Assembly: GCA_030765605.1 (NCBI GenBank)
Contig: JAVCCG010000091.1
Span: forward strand, 1 to 64,000
DNA length: 64,000 bases
From: Candidatus Alcyoniella australis
GTDB taxonomy: Bacteria; Lernaellota; Lernaellaia; JAVCCG01; Alcyoniellaceae
Direction: 5' to 3'
This document shows positions 34,947 to 43,606 of the stretch, one piece after another. The notes under the pieces were generated by a model. The model did no database searches. It was not told the origin of the DNA and saw nothing but the letters and a program-made list of their open reading frames with translations. Positions within the stretch are counted from its first letter, which is position 1, and each line of letters begins with the position of its first letter. The translations under genes and the position numbers were made by a program.

Positions 34947-36623
34947 TCACTCCTGCTCCCCGAGCACCGGCAGGTGGATTGCGAACTTGCTTCCCTCGCC
35001 GCGATGGCTCTCGACCGCGATCAGTCCGCCGGCCGCCTCGACGATCCGTTGGCAGATCGCCAGGCCCAGTCCAGTGCCGCGACCCGCGGGCTTGGTCGTG
35101 TAAAACGGTTCAAAAATTCGCTGCAGCAGTTCCGGCTCCATCCCCTCGCCGCGGTCGCGGACCCAGATCGTAACACACGGATCGCCGCGCTTGAATCGGA
35201 CCGGGCCGGAGAGCACCACGCCGTGGCTCGGGTCCGTAACCGAGGCGTCGCCCTGCGCCGGCCGCATGCTGGGCAGTTTGATTGCCAGCGGATCGAACGC
35301 CGCCGCGCTGCAGCCGACCTCGATCCGCCCGCCCAGGGGCATCGCGTCCGTGGCGTTGATGATCAGGTTGACCAGCACCTGACGCAACTGCCCCTGGTCC
35401 ACGACCACCGCCGGCATATCCTCTTCCAGCCGCAGCTCGATCTCGAAGTTGTCCAATGCGCGCTGGGTCTTGAGCAGCTCGACCGACATGCGCGCGATCG
35501 CCGCGGGATCGGCCGGCAGCGACTGCGCCGTGCCCGGCCGGGCGAAATCCAGCAGGCTGCGCACGATGGTGTCGATGCGCGCCACCTCGCGCTCGGCGCG
35601 CTCCAGCGTGCGCTCGATCGGCTCGTCGGAATCGCCTCCGAGTTTGAGGATCTCAAGGTAGCCGACGATCGCGCTCAGCGGGTTGCCGATCTCGTGCGCC
35701 ACGCCCGCGGCTACGCGCCCCAAGTAGGCCAGTCGGTCCTGGACGATCAATTCGTCGCGGGCCGAGCTCAGCTCGTTGTGCGCGCGTTCGAGCTGCTCCA
35801 TCCGCGCGTCGAGCTCCTCGCGGCCGCTCTGCAGGCGCTGGGCCATGCGGTTGAACTCCTGGGCCAGCAGCCCGATCTCGTTGGCCGGCTGCCGCGGAAT
35901 CCGCACGCTGTAGTCCCCCTCGGAGATCCGCGTAGTGGCCAACAGCAGCTGCCGTACCGGCCTGACCACCGTGCGCATTAACAGCAGGCTGATCATCGGC
36001 ACCAGGATCAGCGCGGCCAGCGCCTCGTAGGCCAGGATGCCGCGGGTCAGCAGACGAAAGCGACCCATCGCCTGCTCGTCGCGCAGCGTGAAACGCAGAT
36101 AGGCGATCGGTTCGTCCCGCGGCTGCTGAGTCGAGTTCAGAAAGAGCGGCGCACTGAAGCGGATCTCCATCGACCGGCCGAGCCCCAGGCTGCCGCCGCT
36201 GGCGGTCACCTCGTGCACCGGCCGACCGCGAATCGCCGCGGCGAGAAACTGGTCGTCCATCGCCGGCGTGCCGATCAGCGCGCGGTGCGAGTGGGCGATC
36301 ACGTCGAAGTCCGAGTCGACGATCAGCGCGCCGTAGATCGGCGGCGACTGCGCCGGGTTCTCGAACGAGGCCAGCAGCCGGGGGAAGATCTCGCGCAGCG
36401 CCTGCCCGGGGTCCTGCGGATCGACCAGCGTGGACAGCGCCGCCTGGAATCCGCCGATCACGTAGCGGCCCGAGTTCACCTGCTGCTGCACCAGCGAGCG
36501 CTTGTTGAGGGTCATCACCGCCATGCTGATCAAGCCGATCAGCGCTAAAATCAGCAGCGTAATGTTAAGGACTATCTCAGTGCGCAGGCCCCATCGTAGA
36601 CCGAGGCCGCGCTGCCGGCTCAT
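34947..36623 (-). CDS. pilS: Sensor histidine kinase, PilS-like
   Basis: A 558-residue inner-membrane kinase. Transmembrane helices at about 18-38 and 197-217 flank a 160-residue periplasmic sensor domain, and a HAMP domain (about 217-270) and coiled coil follow. HisKA has phospho-acceptor His310 in AAGVAHEIGNPLSAI. The HATPase has N (LVNLIINATDAM), G1 (VRDRGEGM), F (IFEPFYTTKP) and G2 (GRGTGLGLAI) boxes. Canonical PilS has six helices and a PAS domain; this protein has two helices and HAMP, so the sensing part differs. Its start overlaps the pilD stop (ATGA), and pilR follows at eight bases. Confidence 0.92.
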   Translation of the reverse strand: MSRQRGLGLRWGLRTEIVLNITLLILALIGLISMAVMTLNKRSLVQQQVNSGRYVIGGFQAALSTLVDPQDPGQALREIFPRLLASFENPAQSPPIYGALIVDSDFDVIAHSHRALIGTPAMDDQFLAAAIRGRPVHEVTASGGSLGLGRSMEIRFSAPLFLNSTQQPRDEPIAYLRFTLRDEQAMGRFRLLTRGILAYEALAALILVPMISLLLMRTVVRPVRQLLLATTRISEGDYSVRIPRQPANEIGLLAQEFNRMAQRLQSGREELDARMEQLERAHNELSSARDELIVQDRLAYLGRVAAGVAHEIGNPLSAIVGYLEILKLGGDSDEPIERTLERAEREVARIDTIVRSLLDFARPGTAQSLPADPAAIARMSVELLKTQRALDNFEIELRLEEDMPAVVVDQGQLRQVLVNLIINATDAMPLGGRIEVGCSAAAFDPLAIKLPSMRPAQGDASVTDPSHGVVLSGPVRFKRGDPCVTIWVRDRGEGMEPELLQRIFEPFYTTKPAGRGTGLGLAICQRIVEAAGGLIAVESHRGEGSKFAIHLPVLGEQE

Positions 36624-37420
36624 CCGGACCCGGCCAGCAGGTCGACGTAGAGCCGGGTAATCTGCACCCCGGCGAACAGGTAGACCAGCGCCGCTCCGGC
36701 CAAGAACGGGCCAAAGGGCACTTGGGCCTTGAGCGTGCCGCGGCCGCGCAGCAGAATCAGCCCGCCGATCAAGGCGCCGACGAAGCTCGCGGTCACCAGG
36801 ATGAATGGGATCGACATCCAGCCCAGCCAGGCGCCGATCATCGCCAGCAGCTTCACGTCGCCCATGCCCATCCCCTCTTTACGCGTCAATGCGTAGTAGC
36901 CCAGGGCCACCAGCAGCAGCGATCCGCCGCCGAGCATGATCCCGATCAGGCTGTCGGCCCAGCCCACCGGGCTGAGCAGGCCCGAGACCAGCAATCCCAG
37001 GGGAATCCCGGGCAGCGAGATCCGGTCGGGGATGATCTTGAAATCGATGTCAATAAACGCCACGACGATCAACGCGGCGATAAACGCGAAAAACGGCAGG
37101 TTGACCGCCGGACGCCAGAAATAGTCGCCCAGCACCGGCACCAGCACCAGCAGCACGGCCGCCGCGCCGCTCAGCGCCTCGACCAGCAGATAGCGCGCGC
37201 TGTAGTGCGCGCCGCAGTGACGGCAGCGACCGCGCAGCAACAGATAGCTGAGGATCGGCACGTTGTCGTACCAGGCGATATGCTCGCCGCAGCTGGTGCA
37301 GTGGCTGCCCGGAAAGACGATCGACTCCTCGCGCGGCACGCGGTAGATCACCACATTGAGAAAACTGCCCACGATCGATCCGAAGGCCAAGGCAAAGATG
37401 GCAATCAGCAGTATCGGCAC
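36620..37420 (-). CDS. pilD: Prepilin peptidase / N-methyltransferase
   Basis: A 266-residue polytopic inner-membrane aspartic protease that cleaves and N-methylates type IV prepilins. The N-terminal methyltransferase domain has the four-Cys site (CTSCGEH and CRHCG). The catalytic Asp residues are in FIDIDFKIIPDR and in the GxGD motif GMGMGDVKL. About eight hydrophobic segments are visible. It is coupled to pilS downstream and lies seven bases from the aminotransferase gene upstream. It should process all five prepilins encoded in this window. Confidence 0.97.
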   Translation of the reverse strand: MPILLIAIFALAFGSIVGSFLNVVIYRVPREESIVFPGSHCTSCGEHIAWYDNVPILSYLLLRGRCRHCGAHYSARYLLVEALSGAAAVLLVLVPVLGDYFWRPAVNLPFFAFIAALIVVAFIDIDFKIIPDRISLPGIPLGLLVSGLLSPVGWADSLIGIMLGGGSLLLVALGYYALTRKEGMGMGDVKLLAMIGAWLGWMSIPFILVTASFVGALIGGLILLRGRGTLKAQVPFGPFLAGAALVYLFAGVQITRLYVDLLAGSG

Positions 37421-37426
37421 TTGTCG

Positions 37427-38599
37427 CTACTCTCCGGACCGATAGAAATCGACCATCGCCTCGACCACCTGGGCCGCCTGCTCATCGGACAGCTCGGGAT
37501 AGACCGGCAGCGCCAAGGTCTGCTCGGCCGCCAGCTCGGAGTTGGGCAACGAACCGACGCTGTGCCCGAGGAAGGCGAAGCAGCGCTGTAAATGCAGCGG
37601 CAGCGGGTAGTAGATCTCGCAGCCGATTCCGCGACTTTGCAGAAAGCTGCGCAGTTCGTCGCGGCGCTGTGCGCGCACCACGAACTGGTTGTAAATATGA
37701 CGACCCTTTTGCGGCGCCAGGGGCGCCTCGACCTTGCCGCGCAGCTCGGGACGGTCCAGCAACGCGCGATAGCGATCGGCGTTGGCAATCCGTCCGGCGT
37801 GCCACGACTCGAGGTATTGCAGCTTGATCGACAGCACCGCGGCCTGCAGCGCGTCGAGCCGCGAGTTGATCCCGACCTCGTCGTGATAGTACTTGACCGC
37901 CGCGCCGTGGGAGCGCAATGCGCGCAGTCGCTGCGCCAGCAGTTCGTCGTCGGTGGTGATCATCCCGCCGTCGCCCAGGCCGCCGAGGTTCTTGCTCGGG
38001 AAGAACGAGAAGCAGGCCAGCAGTCCGATCGAGCCGGCCATGCGCTCCGCCGCGTCGCGGGTGCCGATGGCCTGGGCCGCGTCCTCCACCAGCGCCACGT
38101 CGTAGCGCTGGCACAGCTCGAGCAGCGCGTCGCTGTCCGCGGCCTGGCCGAACAAATGCACCGGCAGCAGCGCCTCGACCACCCGGCCGCTGGGACGATG
38201 AACCGCACGCCCTTCGATGTCGCGGTCGCACTGCTCGAGGATCTGCGCCACCTGCGCCGGGTCGATGTTGTAGGTCCGGGGCTCGATGTCCGCGAACAGC
38301 GGCAGCGCGCCCAGACGGGTGATCGAGCTGACCGTCGAAAAGAAGGTGTAGGGCGTGGTGATCACCGCCGAGCCCGGGCCGATGTCCAGCGCCATCAGCG
38401 CCAGCAGCAGCGCGTCGGTGCCCGAGGCGCAGCCCACGCCGTACTTGGCTCCGACGTAATCAGCGACCTGTTGCTCGAGCTGCTCCACCTTGGGGCCCAT
38501 TACGTAGCGCGCCGAGCGCATCACCTCGAGCACCTCGGCCTCGAGCTGCTCGCCGATGGTCGCGTACTGGGCCTTGAGATCCAACAAGGGTACGGTCAT
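37427..38599 (-). CDS. DegT/DnrJ/EryC1/StrS-family PLP aminotransferase
   Basis: A 390-residue PLP enzyme that transaminates a nucleotide-linked keto sugar in cell-surface glycan synthesis. It begins with VPLLDLKAQYA. GCASGTDALLLAL is the cofactor-binding segment, DAAQAIG holds the PLP-interacting Asp, and SFFPSKNLGGLGDGG contains the Schiff-base Lys. The closest style is WecE/DesI/SpsC-like. The ATG overlaps the stop of the glycosyltransferase gene (ATGA), and pilD follows seven bases later. Placement in a pilus-processing operon suggests glycosylation of pilin or of surface polymers, which is inference. Confidence 0.93.
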   Translation of the reverse strand: MTVPLLDLKAQYATIGEQLEAEVLEVMRSARYVMGPKVEQLEQQVADYVGAKYGVGCASGTDALLLALMALDIGPGSAVITTPYTFFSTVSSITRLGALPLFADIEPRTYNIDPAQVAQILEQCDRDIEGRAVHRPSGRVVEALLPVHLFGQAADSDALLELCQRYDVALVEDAAQAIGTRDAAERMAGSIGLLACFSFFPSKNLGGLGDGGMITTDDELLAQRLRALRSHGAAVKYYHDEVGINSRLDALQAAVLSIKLQYLESWHAGRIANADRYRALLDRPELRGKVEAPLAPQKGRHIYNQFVVRAQRRDELRSFLQSRGIGCEIYYPLPLHLQRCFAFLGHSVGSLPNSELAAEQTLALPVYPELSDEQAAQVVEAMVDFYRSGE

Positions 38600-40170
38600 T
38601 GCCTGTTCTCCTGATTAAGCCTGACAAGGAAGACGTCGCCATACTTTTTAATGACACGCAGGCCGCTCCAACCTTGTTGGCAGCGGTCGCCGAAGCTTTG
38701 GATCAGCTCGGCATGGTCGATGATAAGATCGATCCGACGCTGCCGCAAGTATTGGTCGAGTCGCCCCTGCGCCAGGGCGTCGCGCGCCTCGCGGTTGACC
38801 ACGCCGTCAAGATTGACCACCTCGCGGCCCGAGACGTAGGCGTAAATTCCGCTGTTGAATGCGCCCAGCGGCTCGTGCGGATCGACCCCCTCGATACGGT
38901 CCGCGCCCAGGTCCTGTGCGGCCTGGTAGTATCGGCTCTGCCACGGCTGCACGCCGTTTTTCCAAATCGCCAGCGCAGTGGGAGTCCAGCCCGCCAACAG
39001 CACCGCAATCAAAACCAGCGCGGCCGATGTGCGCCTCGCGCTGAATAGATCTCTCATCCGGCACGCCAGCAGCCCCAGCAGCAACGAGAGGGCGAACAGC
39101 GTGTGGCCGTGATACCAAAAGCGCTGGCTCCAAAATATCGCGGCATAGAACAGCCAGATCGCCAGGGCCCCGACAAAAATAAACGCGCCGCGGCCCGGCG
39201 CGCGTCCGCTGGGACCGCGCACGATGCGTGCAACGATCGCCGCCACGGCCAGCACGCCCCACAGTCCCAGGGCCTGGGCCCTGGTCGAAAATCCTAGAAA
39301 GCGCAACAGGTGCATGTTCAGCGCCTCGCGCAGCTTGAGCGTTGCGTACGATCCGACCTCCATCCCGGAGTTGGCCAGCTCGTGGCGCGTGAGCACCAGC
39401 AGCGCCGACCCGCTGTCCTGTCCCGCGTGCCCTAGAACGATGTACGACCACAGCGGCCAGGGCGCGAACACCAGCCCGGCCGTGGCCGCGCAGACCAACG
39501 CGTTGCGCAGGGCCCGAGTGGGACGGGAGCGCATCGACCACAGCAGGTCCAGGCCCAATACCACGCAGATCAGACCCGAGTCGGTGCGGCAGAGCATTGC
39601 CAGGCCCAGTAGCGCGCCGAGCACCACCACGCGTTTGAGCGGCGCGTCGGGCTGCGCGCGCACGCGGGTGAGCTGCCAGTATGCGGCCCAGGCCATCACC
39701 AGCACGGCCAGCGGCGACTCCACGCCCATCCCGCTGATCACCGCCGTGTACGGGCTGAGGCAAAACATCAACGCCGCGAACAGCCCGGCCGCACGGCCGC
39801 AAAGCTCGCGGCCGATCAGATACAGCGGCACGGCCGTGGCCAGCCAGGCCGCGGCGAGCAACAGCATTGCCGCGCGCACCGGCGCGTCCCCGCCCTCGGG
39901 CCAAATCGCGAACAGCGGCAGCAGCAGCGCCATGTAGACCGGGTGGAAGCCGTTGGTAGCCACACTGCCGTCGAAGGTCGGGCCCACGCCGTTGACGATG
40001 TTGCGGGCGATCTGGAAATAGTAAAACGCGTCGTCGGCCAGGCACAGTCCCACGCGGCGCTGCGGACCGGCGAGGATCGAAGGCAAACGCAACGCGGCCC
40101 CGGCCGCGATGATCAGCGGCAGCAGCAGCTTCGTCCAGTTGCGCTCTATTCGCTTTGTATTTCCGAGCAT
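38596..40170 (-). CDS. GT-C-type membrane glycosyltransferase
   Basis: A 524-residue polytopic protein with about ten hydrophobic helices and a short soluble C terminus. The first periplasmic loop carries the acidic GT-C signature LADDAFYYFQIARN, followed by TFDGSVATNGFHPVYMALLLP, a pattern shared by many bacterial lipid-phosphosugar-dependent transferases of the PMT/ArnT superfamily. Donor and acceptor are unknown. It is the first gene of a tight run with the sugar aminotransferase, pilD, pilS and pilR. It is divergent from the TMTC-like gene, with 66 bases between the starts. Confidence 0.8.
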   Translation of the reverse strand: MLGNTKRIERNWTKLLLPLIIAAGAALRLPSILAGPQRRVGLCLADDAFYYFQIARNIVNGVGPTFDGSVATNGFHPVYMALLLPLFAIWPEGGDAPVRAAMLLLAAAWLATAVPLYLIGRELCGRAAGLFAALMFCLSPYTAVISGMGVESPLAVLVMAWAAYWQLTRVRAQPDAPLKRVVVLGALLGLAMLCRTDSGLICVVLGLDLLWSMRSRPTRALRNALVCAATAGLVFAPWPLWSYIVLGHAGQDSGSALLVLTRHELANSGMEVGSYATLKLREALNMHLLRFLGFSTRAQALGLWGVLAVAAIVARIVRGPSGRAPGRGAFIFVGALAIWLFYAAIFWSQRFWYHGHTLFALSLLLGLLACRMRDLFSARRTSAALVLIAVLLAGWTPTALAIWKNGVQPWQSRYYQAAQDLGADRIEGVDPHEPLGAFNSGIYAYVSGREVVNLDGVVNREARDALAQGRLDQYLRQRRIDLIIDHAELIQSFGDRCQQGWSGLRVIKKYGDVFLVRLNQENRQ

Positions 40171-40172
40171 GC

Positions 40173-40201
40173 TTGACTGTCCCCGTTGCGGACCATATTA
40201 A
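40173..40201 (+). promoter_or_regulatory. Sigma70-like promoter of the TMTC-like gene
   Basis: TTGACT (40173-40178) and TATTAA (40196-40201) are spaced by 17 bases. The predicted start near 40208 leaves about 30 bases to the ATG at 40237. This supports that start and argues against the TTG at 40186, which would fall inside the promoter. Confidence 0.6.
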
Positions 40202-40236
40202 GTGAGCTTGATTTGAGTCGCCAGCCGGGAGTGTGG

Positions 40237-41952
40237 ATGAATCGATTTTTACAGCGCGTTGCCGAGCACTGGCCGCAGATCGCAGTGGTCCTCGCCGCGT
40301 TGGCCGTGGCCGTGCCGCTGCTGGGCCATCCGCTGATCTATGATGACCCGCAGCTGGTCGGCGGGCACCCGACGTTGATCGACGTGCTGCACTCCCCGCG
40401 GATTTTGCTCTCCGACGTGGGCTACGTCTTTCCCAGCCCGATGCGCACCGGTTACTTCCGGCCGTTGCAGGTCTTGGCCCTGGCCACCGAGAGAATGTCC
40501 TACGGCGTGGCCCCCCTGCCCTTCCGCGCCTTTGCCGCGATGCTGCACGTGGTGTGCAGCCTGCTGGTGCTGAGCTTGGCGCAATCGCTGCTGCGTAAGC
40601 GCACTCCCGCGGCCCTGGCCGCAATCTGGTTCGCCCTGCACCCCGCGCACATCGACGACCTGGCGCTGGTGGCCAATATCGGCGGGATCATGGCCGCGGC
40701 GCTGGTGCTGCTGGCGCTGTGGCTGGTCGATCGTTCGCTGGTCAGACCGTCCCACGCGCGTGGGCCGCGACGCTGGGCCGCGCTGTGCGTGCTGCTGGCC
40801 TGCCTGTCAAAGGAGACCGCGCTGATCGCGCCCCTGGCCCTGGCGCTCATACCCCTGGCTCGTTCGCGCGACGAGAAACCCCTGCGCAGGCTGCGCGCCG
40901 CGCTGTTGTTCGCCGTGATGCCGGCGCTGGCCGCCGCGGCGGTGATCGCCTTGCGTCTGGGTCCGGCCGACGTGGGCCTGCCCGCATCCGAGGGGGGGAT
41001 CGAGATCGGCCGCCGATTGCTCGTTGCGCCGCTGTGGATCGGGCACGCCCTGCTGCTGGGCATCTTCCCCACAGGGCTCGCCGCGGACTACGGCCTGCCC
41101 TGGTGGCCGCAATCCGCGGTCGCGCTGAAAATCGCCGCCGGCTGGATCGCGCTGCTCGGACTGCTGTTGACAAGCGTCGCGGCTCTGCGTCGGCACGATA
41201 TGGCCTGGCGGAGTGTGGGCGCGGGCCTGGCGCTGTTCGTGGTGCTCTATCTGCCCACGGCCAACCTGGCGCCTATGCCGCGGGCTTTGGCCGATCATTA
41301 CCTCTACCTGCCCTCGGCCGGATTGGCGCTGGCCTTCGGCGCGATCTGCTCGCTGATGCTCGAGCGCCGCGCGTACGCCGCCCGAGTCTTCGCGGCCGTG
41401 GTGCTGCTATGTCTGCTGGGCCAAAGCTGGACCCTCTCGCGCACCTGGTCGTCCGAAGAGGCGCTGTGGACGCGCTGCGCCGCGGCCGCACCAAACTCGT
41501 CCGCCGCGCACAACGGCCTGGGAATCATTCAATCGGACGATGATGATCTGGCCCCGGCCCGCGCCAGTTTCGAGCGCTCCGTCAGCCTCGACCCGACCAA
41601 CTACCGCGCCTGGGGCAACCTGGGTCTGCTCGACCTGCGGCAGCAGCAGCCTTGGCAAGCGCTGCAACACTTCCGCCTTGCGTTGGAGATCAATCCGGCC
41701 TACGACAACTCATTGCTCGGAGCGGGATACAGCGCGCAGTTGGCAGACCCGGGGATGCTCGGTCAGCTCGAACACGATTACGTCGCTGCATCGCCCAACG
41801 GCCCCTATATCTGGGCCGGGGCGGCCCTGGCCTGCCGCGACTCGGCGCAGGAACCTTGCGCACGGCAGATGATCGAACGCTTCTTCGAGAACGAACCGCC
41901 TTCGCGCTTTATGAAACGGGAACTCGGCGAGCTTTATCAGCGCAGCCGCTGA
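40237..41952 (+). CDS. TMTC-like polytopic membrane protein with C-terminal TPRs
   Basis: A 571-residue protein. About ten hydrophobic helices occupy residues 8-430, with the first-loop motif PLIYDDPQLVGG, reminiscent of the acidic loop in O-mannosyltransferase-like TMTC proteins. HPAHIDDLALVANIGG and LADHYLYLPSAG are further conserved-looking segments. The C-terminal about 130 residues form TPR units (AAHNGLGIIQS, NYRAWGNLGLLDLRQQQPWQAL). The start has GGGAG seven bases upstream. Related bacterial proteins are common but poorly characterised; protein glycosylation in the periplasm is plausible. It converges with the small Asp-loop protein gene. Confidence 0.75.
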   Translation: MNRFLQRVAEHWPQIAVVLAALAVAVPLLGHPLIYDDPQLVGGHPTLIDVLHSPRILLSDVGYVFPSPMRTGYFRPLQVLALATERMSYGVAPLPFRAFAAMLHVVCSLLVLSLAQSLLRKRTPAALAAIWFALHPAHIDDLALVANIGGIMAAALVLLALWLVDRSLVRPSHARGPRRWAALCVLLACLSKETALIAPLALALIPLARSRDEKPLRRLRAALLFAVMPALAAAAVIALRLGPADVGLPASEGGIEIGRRLLVAPLWIGHALLLGIFPTGLAADYGLPWWPQSAVALKIAAGWIALLGLLLTSVAALRRHDMAWRSVGAGLALFVVLYLPTANLAPMPRALADHYLYLPSAGLALAFGAICSLMLERRAYAARVFAAVVLLCLLGQSWTLSRTWSSEEALWTRCAAAAPNSSAAHNGLGIIQSDDDDLAPARASFERSVSLDPTNYRAWGNLGLLDLRQQQPWQALQHFRLALEINPAYDNSLLGAGYSAQLADPGMLGQLEHDYVAASPNGPYIWAGAALACRDSAQEPCARQMIERFFENEPPSRFMKRELGELYQRSR

Positions 41953-41960
41953 GAAGGTGT

Positions 41961-42419
41961 CTACTCGCGGCTGCCCGGCCTGGAATGCTCGAAAACTCCG
42001 TCGCCGTCCTTGTCGCGGATCACGCCCAGCGGCGGCATGCCGCCGTTGTCGTAAAAACTGACCACGTCGATCCGGCCGTCCGCGTCCTGATCGCGCATCA
42101 ACATCGACCATTCGCCCTGGGGCGTGAAATAGGTGGTCAGCTCCTGCACTCCGTCCATGTTCTGGTCGGCCTTGATCAACACCGATAGCCCCTGCTCGAA
42201 TAACTCCTGGCGGTCGACCGTTCCATTCTGGTCCAGGTCCTCGTCGATGCGCTTCATATCGCCGGTGAGCGTGAGAAAGACGACCCGTTCGGCCACGCCG
42301 TTGTTGTCCGCGTCGCTGATTCGGACCAGCGACTTGGGATAGAGCACGGCCAACGCCACGGCCCCGATTACGAGCACCGGCACGAACACGATCAGGAAGC
42401 TCTTACGCGGTCGCTTCAT
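41961..42419 (-). CDS. Membrane-anchored protein with EF-hand-like Asp loops
   Basis: A 152-residue protein with one N-terminal transmembrane anchor (residues 8-27) and a periplasmic part built from repeated calcium-loop motifs. These are DADNNGVAE, DLDQNGTVDRQE, DQNMDGVQE, DQDADGRID and DKDGDGVFE. These DxDxDG loops resemble dockerin, thrombospondin-3 or EF-hand sites and probably bind calcium. GAGGA lies before the ATG. It is 16 bases downstream of the epimerase gene on the same strand, so it may be in the same operon. Role unknown. Confidence 0.75.
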   Translation of the reverse strand: MKRPRKSFLIVFVPVLVIGAVALAVLYPKSLVRISDADNNGVAERVVFLTLTGDMKRIDEDLDQNGTVDRQELFEQGLSVLIKADQNMDGVQELTTYFTPQGEWSMLMRDQDADGRIDVVSFYDNGGMPPLGVIRDKDGDGVFEHSRPGSRE

Positions 42420-42435
42420 CGACTTTTTTCCTCAA

Positions 42436-42846
42436 TCAATCCTCTGGATGTTGGGCGAGCTCGATCAGCACGCCGTGCGTCCCTTTGGGATGTAAAAAGG
42501 CGACCCGCGCACCGTGCGCGCCGGCGCGCGCCTGCTCGTCGATCAGCGGCACACCCGCCTGTTTAAGCCGTTCCAGCTCGGCGTCGATGTCGTCGACCTC
42601 GAAGCAGATGTGGTGCATCCCGCCGCGTCCGTTCTTCTCCAGATACTTGGCGATGGCCCCCTCGGAACTCAGCGGCTCGAGCAGCTCGATGTTGACCTCG
42701 CCCACCGGCAGAAAGGCGGTGCGCACCTTTTGGGCGGCGATATCCTCGCTGTGTTCGACCTTCAGCCCCAGCAGGTCCTCGTAGAGTTTGCGCGCCGCTT
42801 CGATGCTCGGCGTGGCGATTCCCAAATGGCTGATCCGCTTGATCAC
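42436..42846 (-). CDS. mce: Methylmalonyl-CoA epimerase
   Basis: A 136-residue VOC-fold metalloenzyme that interconverts (S)- and (R)-methylmalonyl-CoA in propionyl-CoA metabolism. The paired beta-alpha-beta modules are visible with metal ligands His8 (ISHLGIAT), GEVNIELLEP, GGMHHICFEVDD and the C-terminal GVLIELAQ. The length is typical. The start is GTG at 42846, with GGGGGAGG immediately upstream. Mutase genes are not in the window. Its neighbours (MBL hydrolase, Asp-loop protein) do not point to the pathway. Confidence 0.93.
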   Translation of the reverse strand: MIKRISHLGIATPSIEAARKLYEDLLGLKVEHSEDIAAQKVRTAFLPVGEVNIELLEPLSSEGAIAKYLEKNGRGGMHHICFEVDDIDAELERLKQAGVPLIDEQARAGAHGARVAFLHPKGTHGVLIELAQHPED

Positions 42847-42878
42847 GTTCGCCTCCCCCTGATCCCCTGCGACCGCGG

Positions 42879-43529
42879 TCAGCAGGCGTGGTTGAGTACC
42901 TTCACCTCGGGCTCGCCGGGCAGCTTGTCGGCCTCGACCTCAATGGCGTCGGAATCGATGCGCTGCACGCGCGCCTTGCCCTTGACGAACTCGTCGACCC
43001 CGGCGATGGGAAATCCGCACTTATCGGTCTTGTAGTGCATCGGCAGAAAGACCTTGGGCCGCAGGCGCTCAAACACATCCGTGGCCTGCAGCGGGTCGAT
43101 GGTGAAGTGCCCGCCGATGGGCGCCATCAGCACGTCGACCGGCCCGATCAGCGCGATCTGTTCGTCGCTGAGCACGTGCCCCAGATCGCCCAGGTGGCAG
43201 AGGGTCACGCCGTCGACCTCGAAGACGAAGATCGTGTTCGCGCCGCGTTGGGCGCCGCCCTGATCGTCGTGGAACGTGTCGATCGCGCGGAACTCGATCC
43301 CCTTGTGCGAAGCGGATTCGCGCACGATCTCGAACTCGCCGGAGAAGCCTTCGGTATAGCCGTGGTCTGCGTGGTCGTGGCTGACGGTGACGATGTCCGG
43401 CTGGTCGCCGATCTGGTGATAGCCGATCCCGCCGCCGTAGGCCCCGGGCTCGTAGGGGTCGGTGACGATCACCGTGCCGTCGGCCGCGGTGATCGTGAAG
43501 CTCGAGTGACCGTTGTAACGGATGCGCAT
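42879..43529 (-). CDS. Metallo-beta-lactamase-fold hydrolase (UPF0173/UlaG-like)
   Basis: A 216-residue MBL-fold protein. The metal motif reads SHDHADHGY (HxHxDH), with HLGDLGH supplying further ligands, and PVDVLMAPIGGHFTI and FLPMHYKTDKCG fit the small UPF0173/YtxA-like hydrolases. A GGAGG lies seven bases before the ATG. It is 32 bases upstream of mce on the same strand. The substrate is unknown. Confidence 0.88.
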   Translation of the reverse strand: MRIRYNGHSSFTITAADGTVIVTDPYEPGAYGGGIGYHQIGDQPDIVTVSHDHADHGYTEGFSGEFEIVRESASHKGIEFRAIDTFHDDQGGAQRGANTIFVFEVDGVTLCHLGDLGHVLSDEQIALIGPVDVLMAPIGGHFTIDPLQATDVFERLRPKVFLPMHYKTDKCGFPIAGVDEFVKGKARVQRIDSDAIEVEADKLPGEPEVKVLNHAC

Positions 43530-43606
43530 CTTTATTCCTCCCCAGCTCCGGCCCGCGTCAGCTCCGGCTCGTCGCCTGAATCATAACAGGACCGGCGGGC
43601 CGATGG

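Noticed and set aside
38807-40624. 605-codon minus-strand frame spanning the GT-C gene and its divergent neighbour
   Set aside because: It runs Arg/Ala/Gly-rich across a divergent promoter region and two real genes; no hydrophobic segments or motifs.
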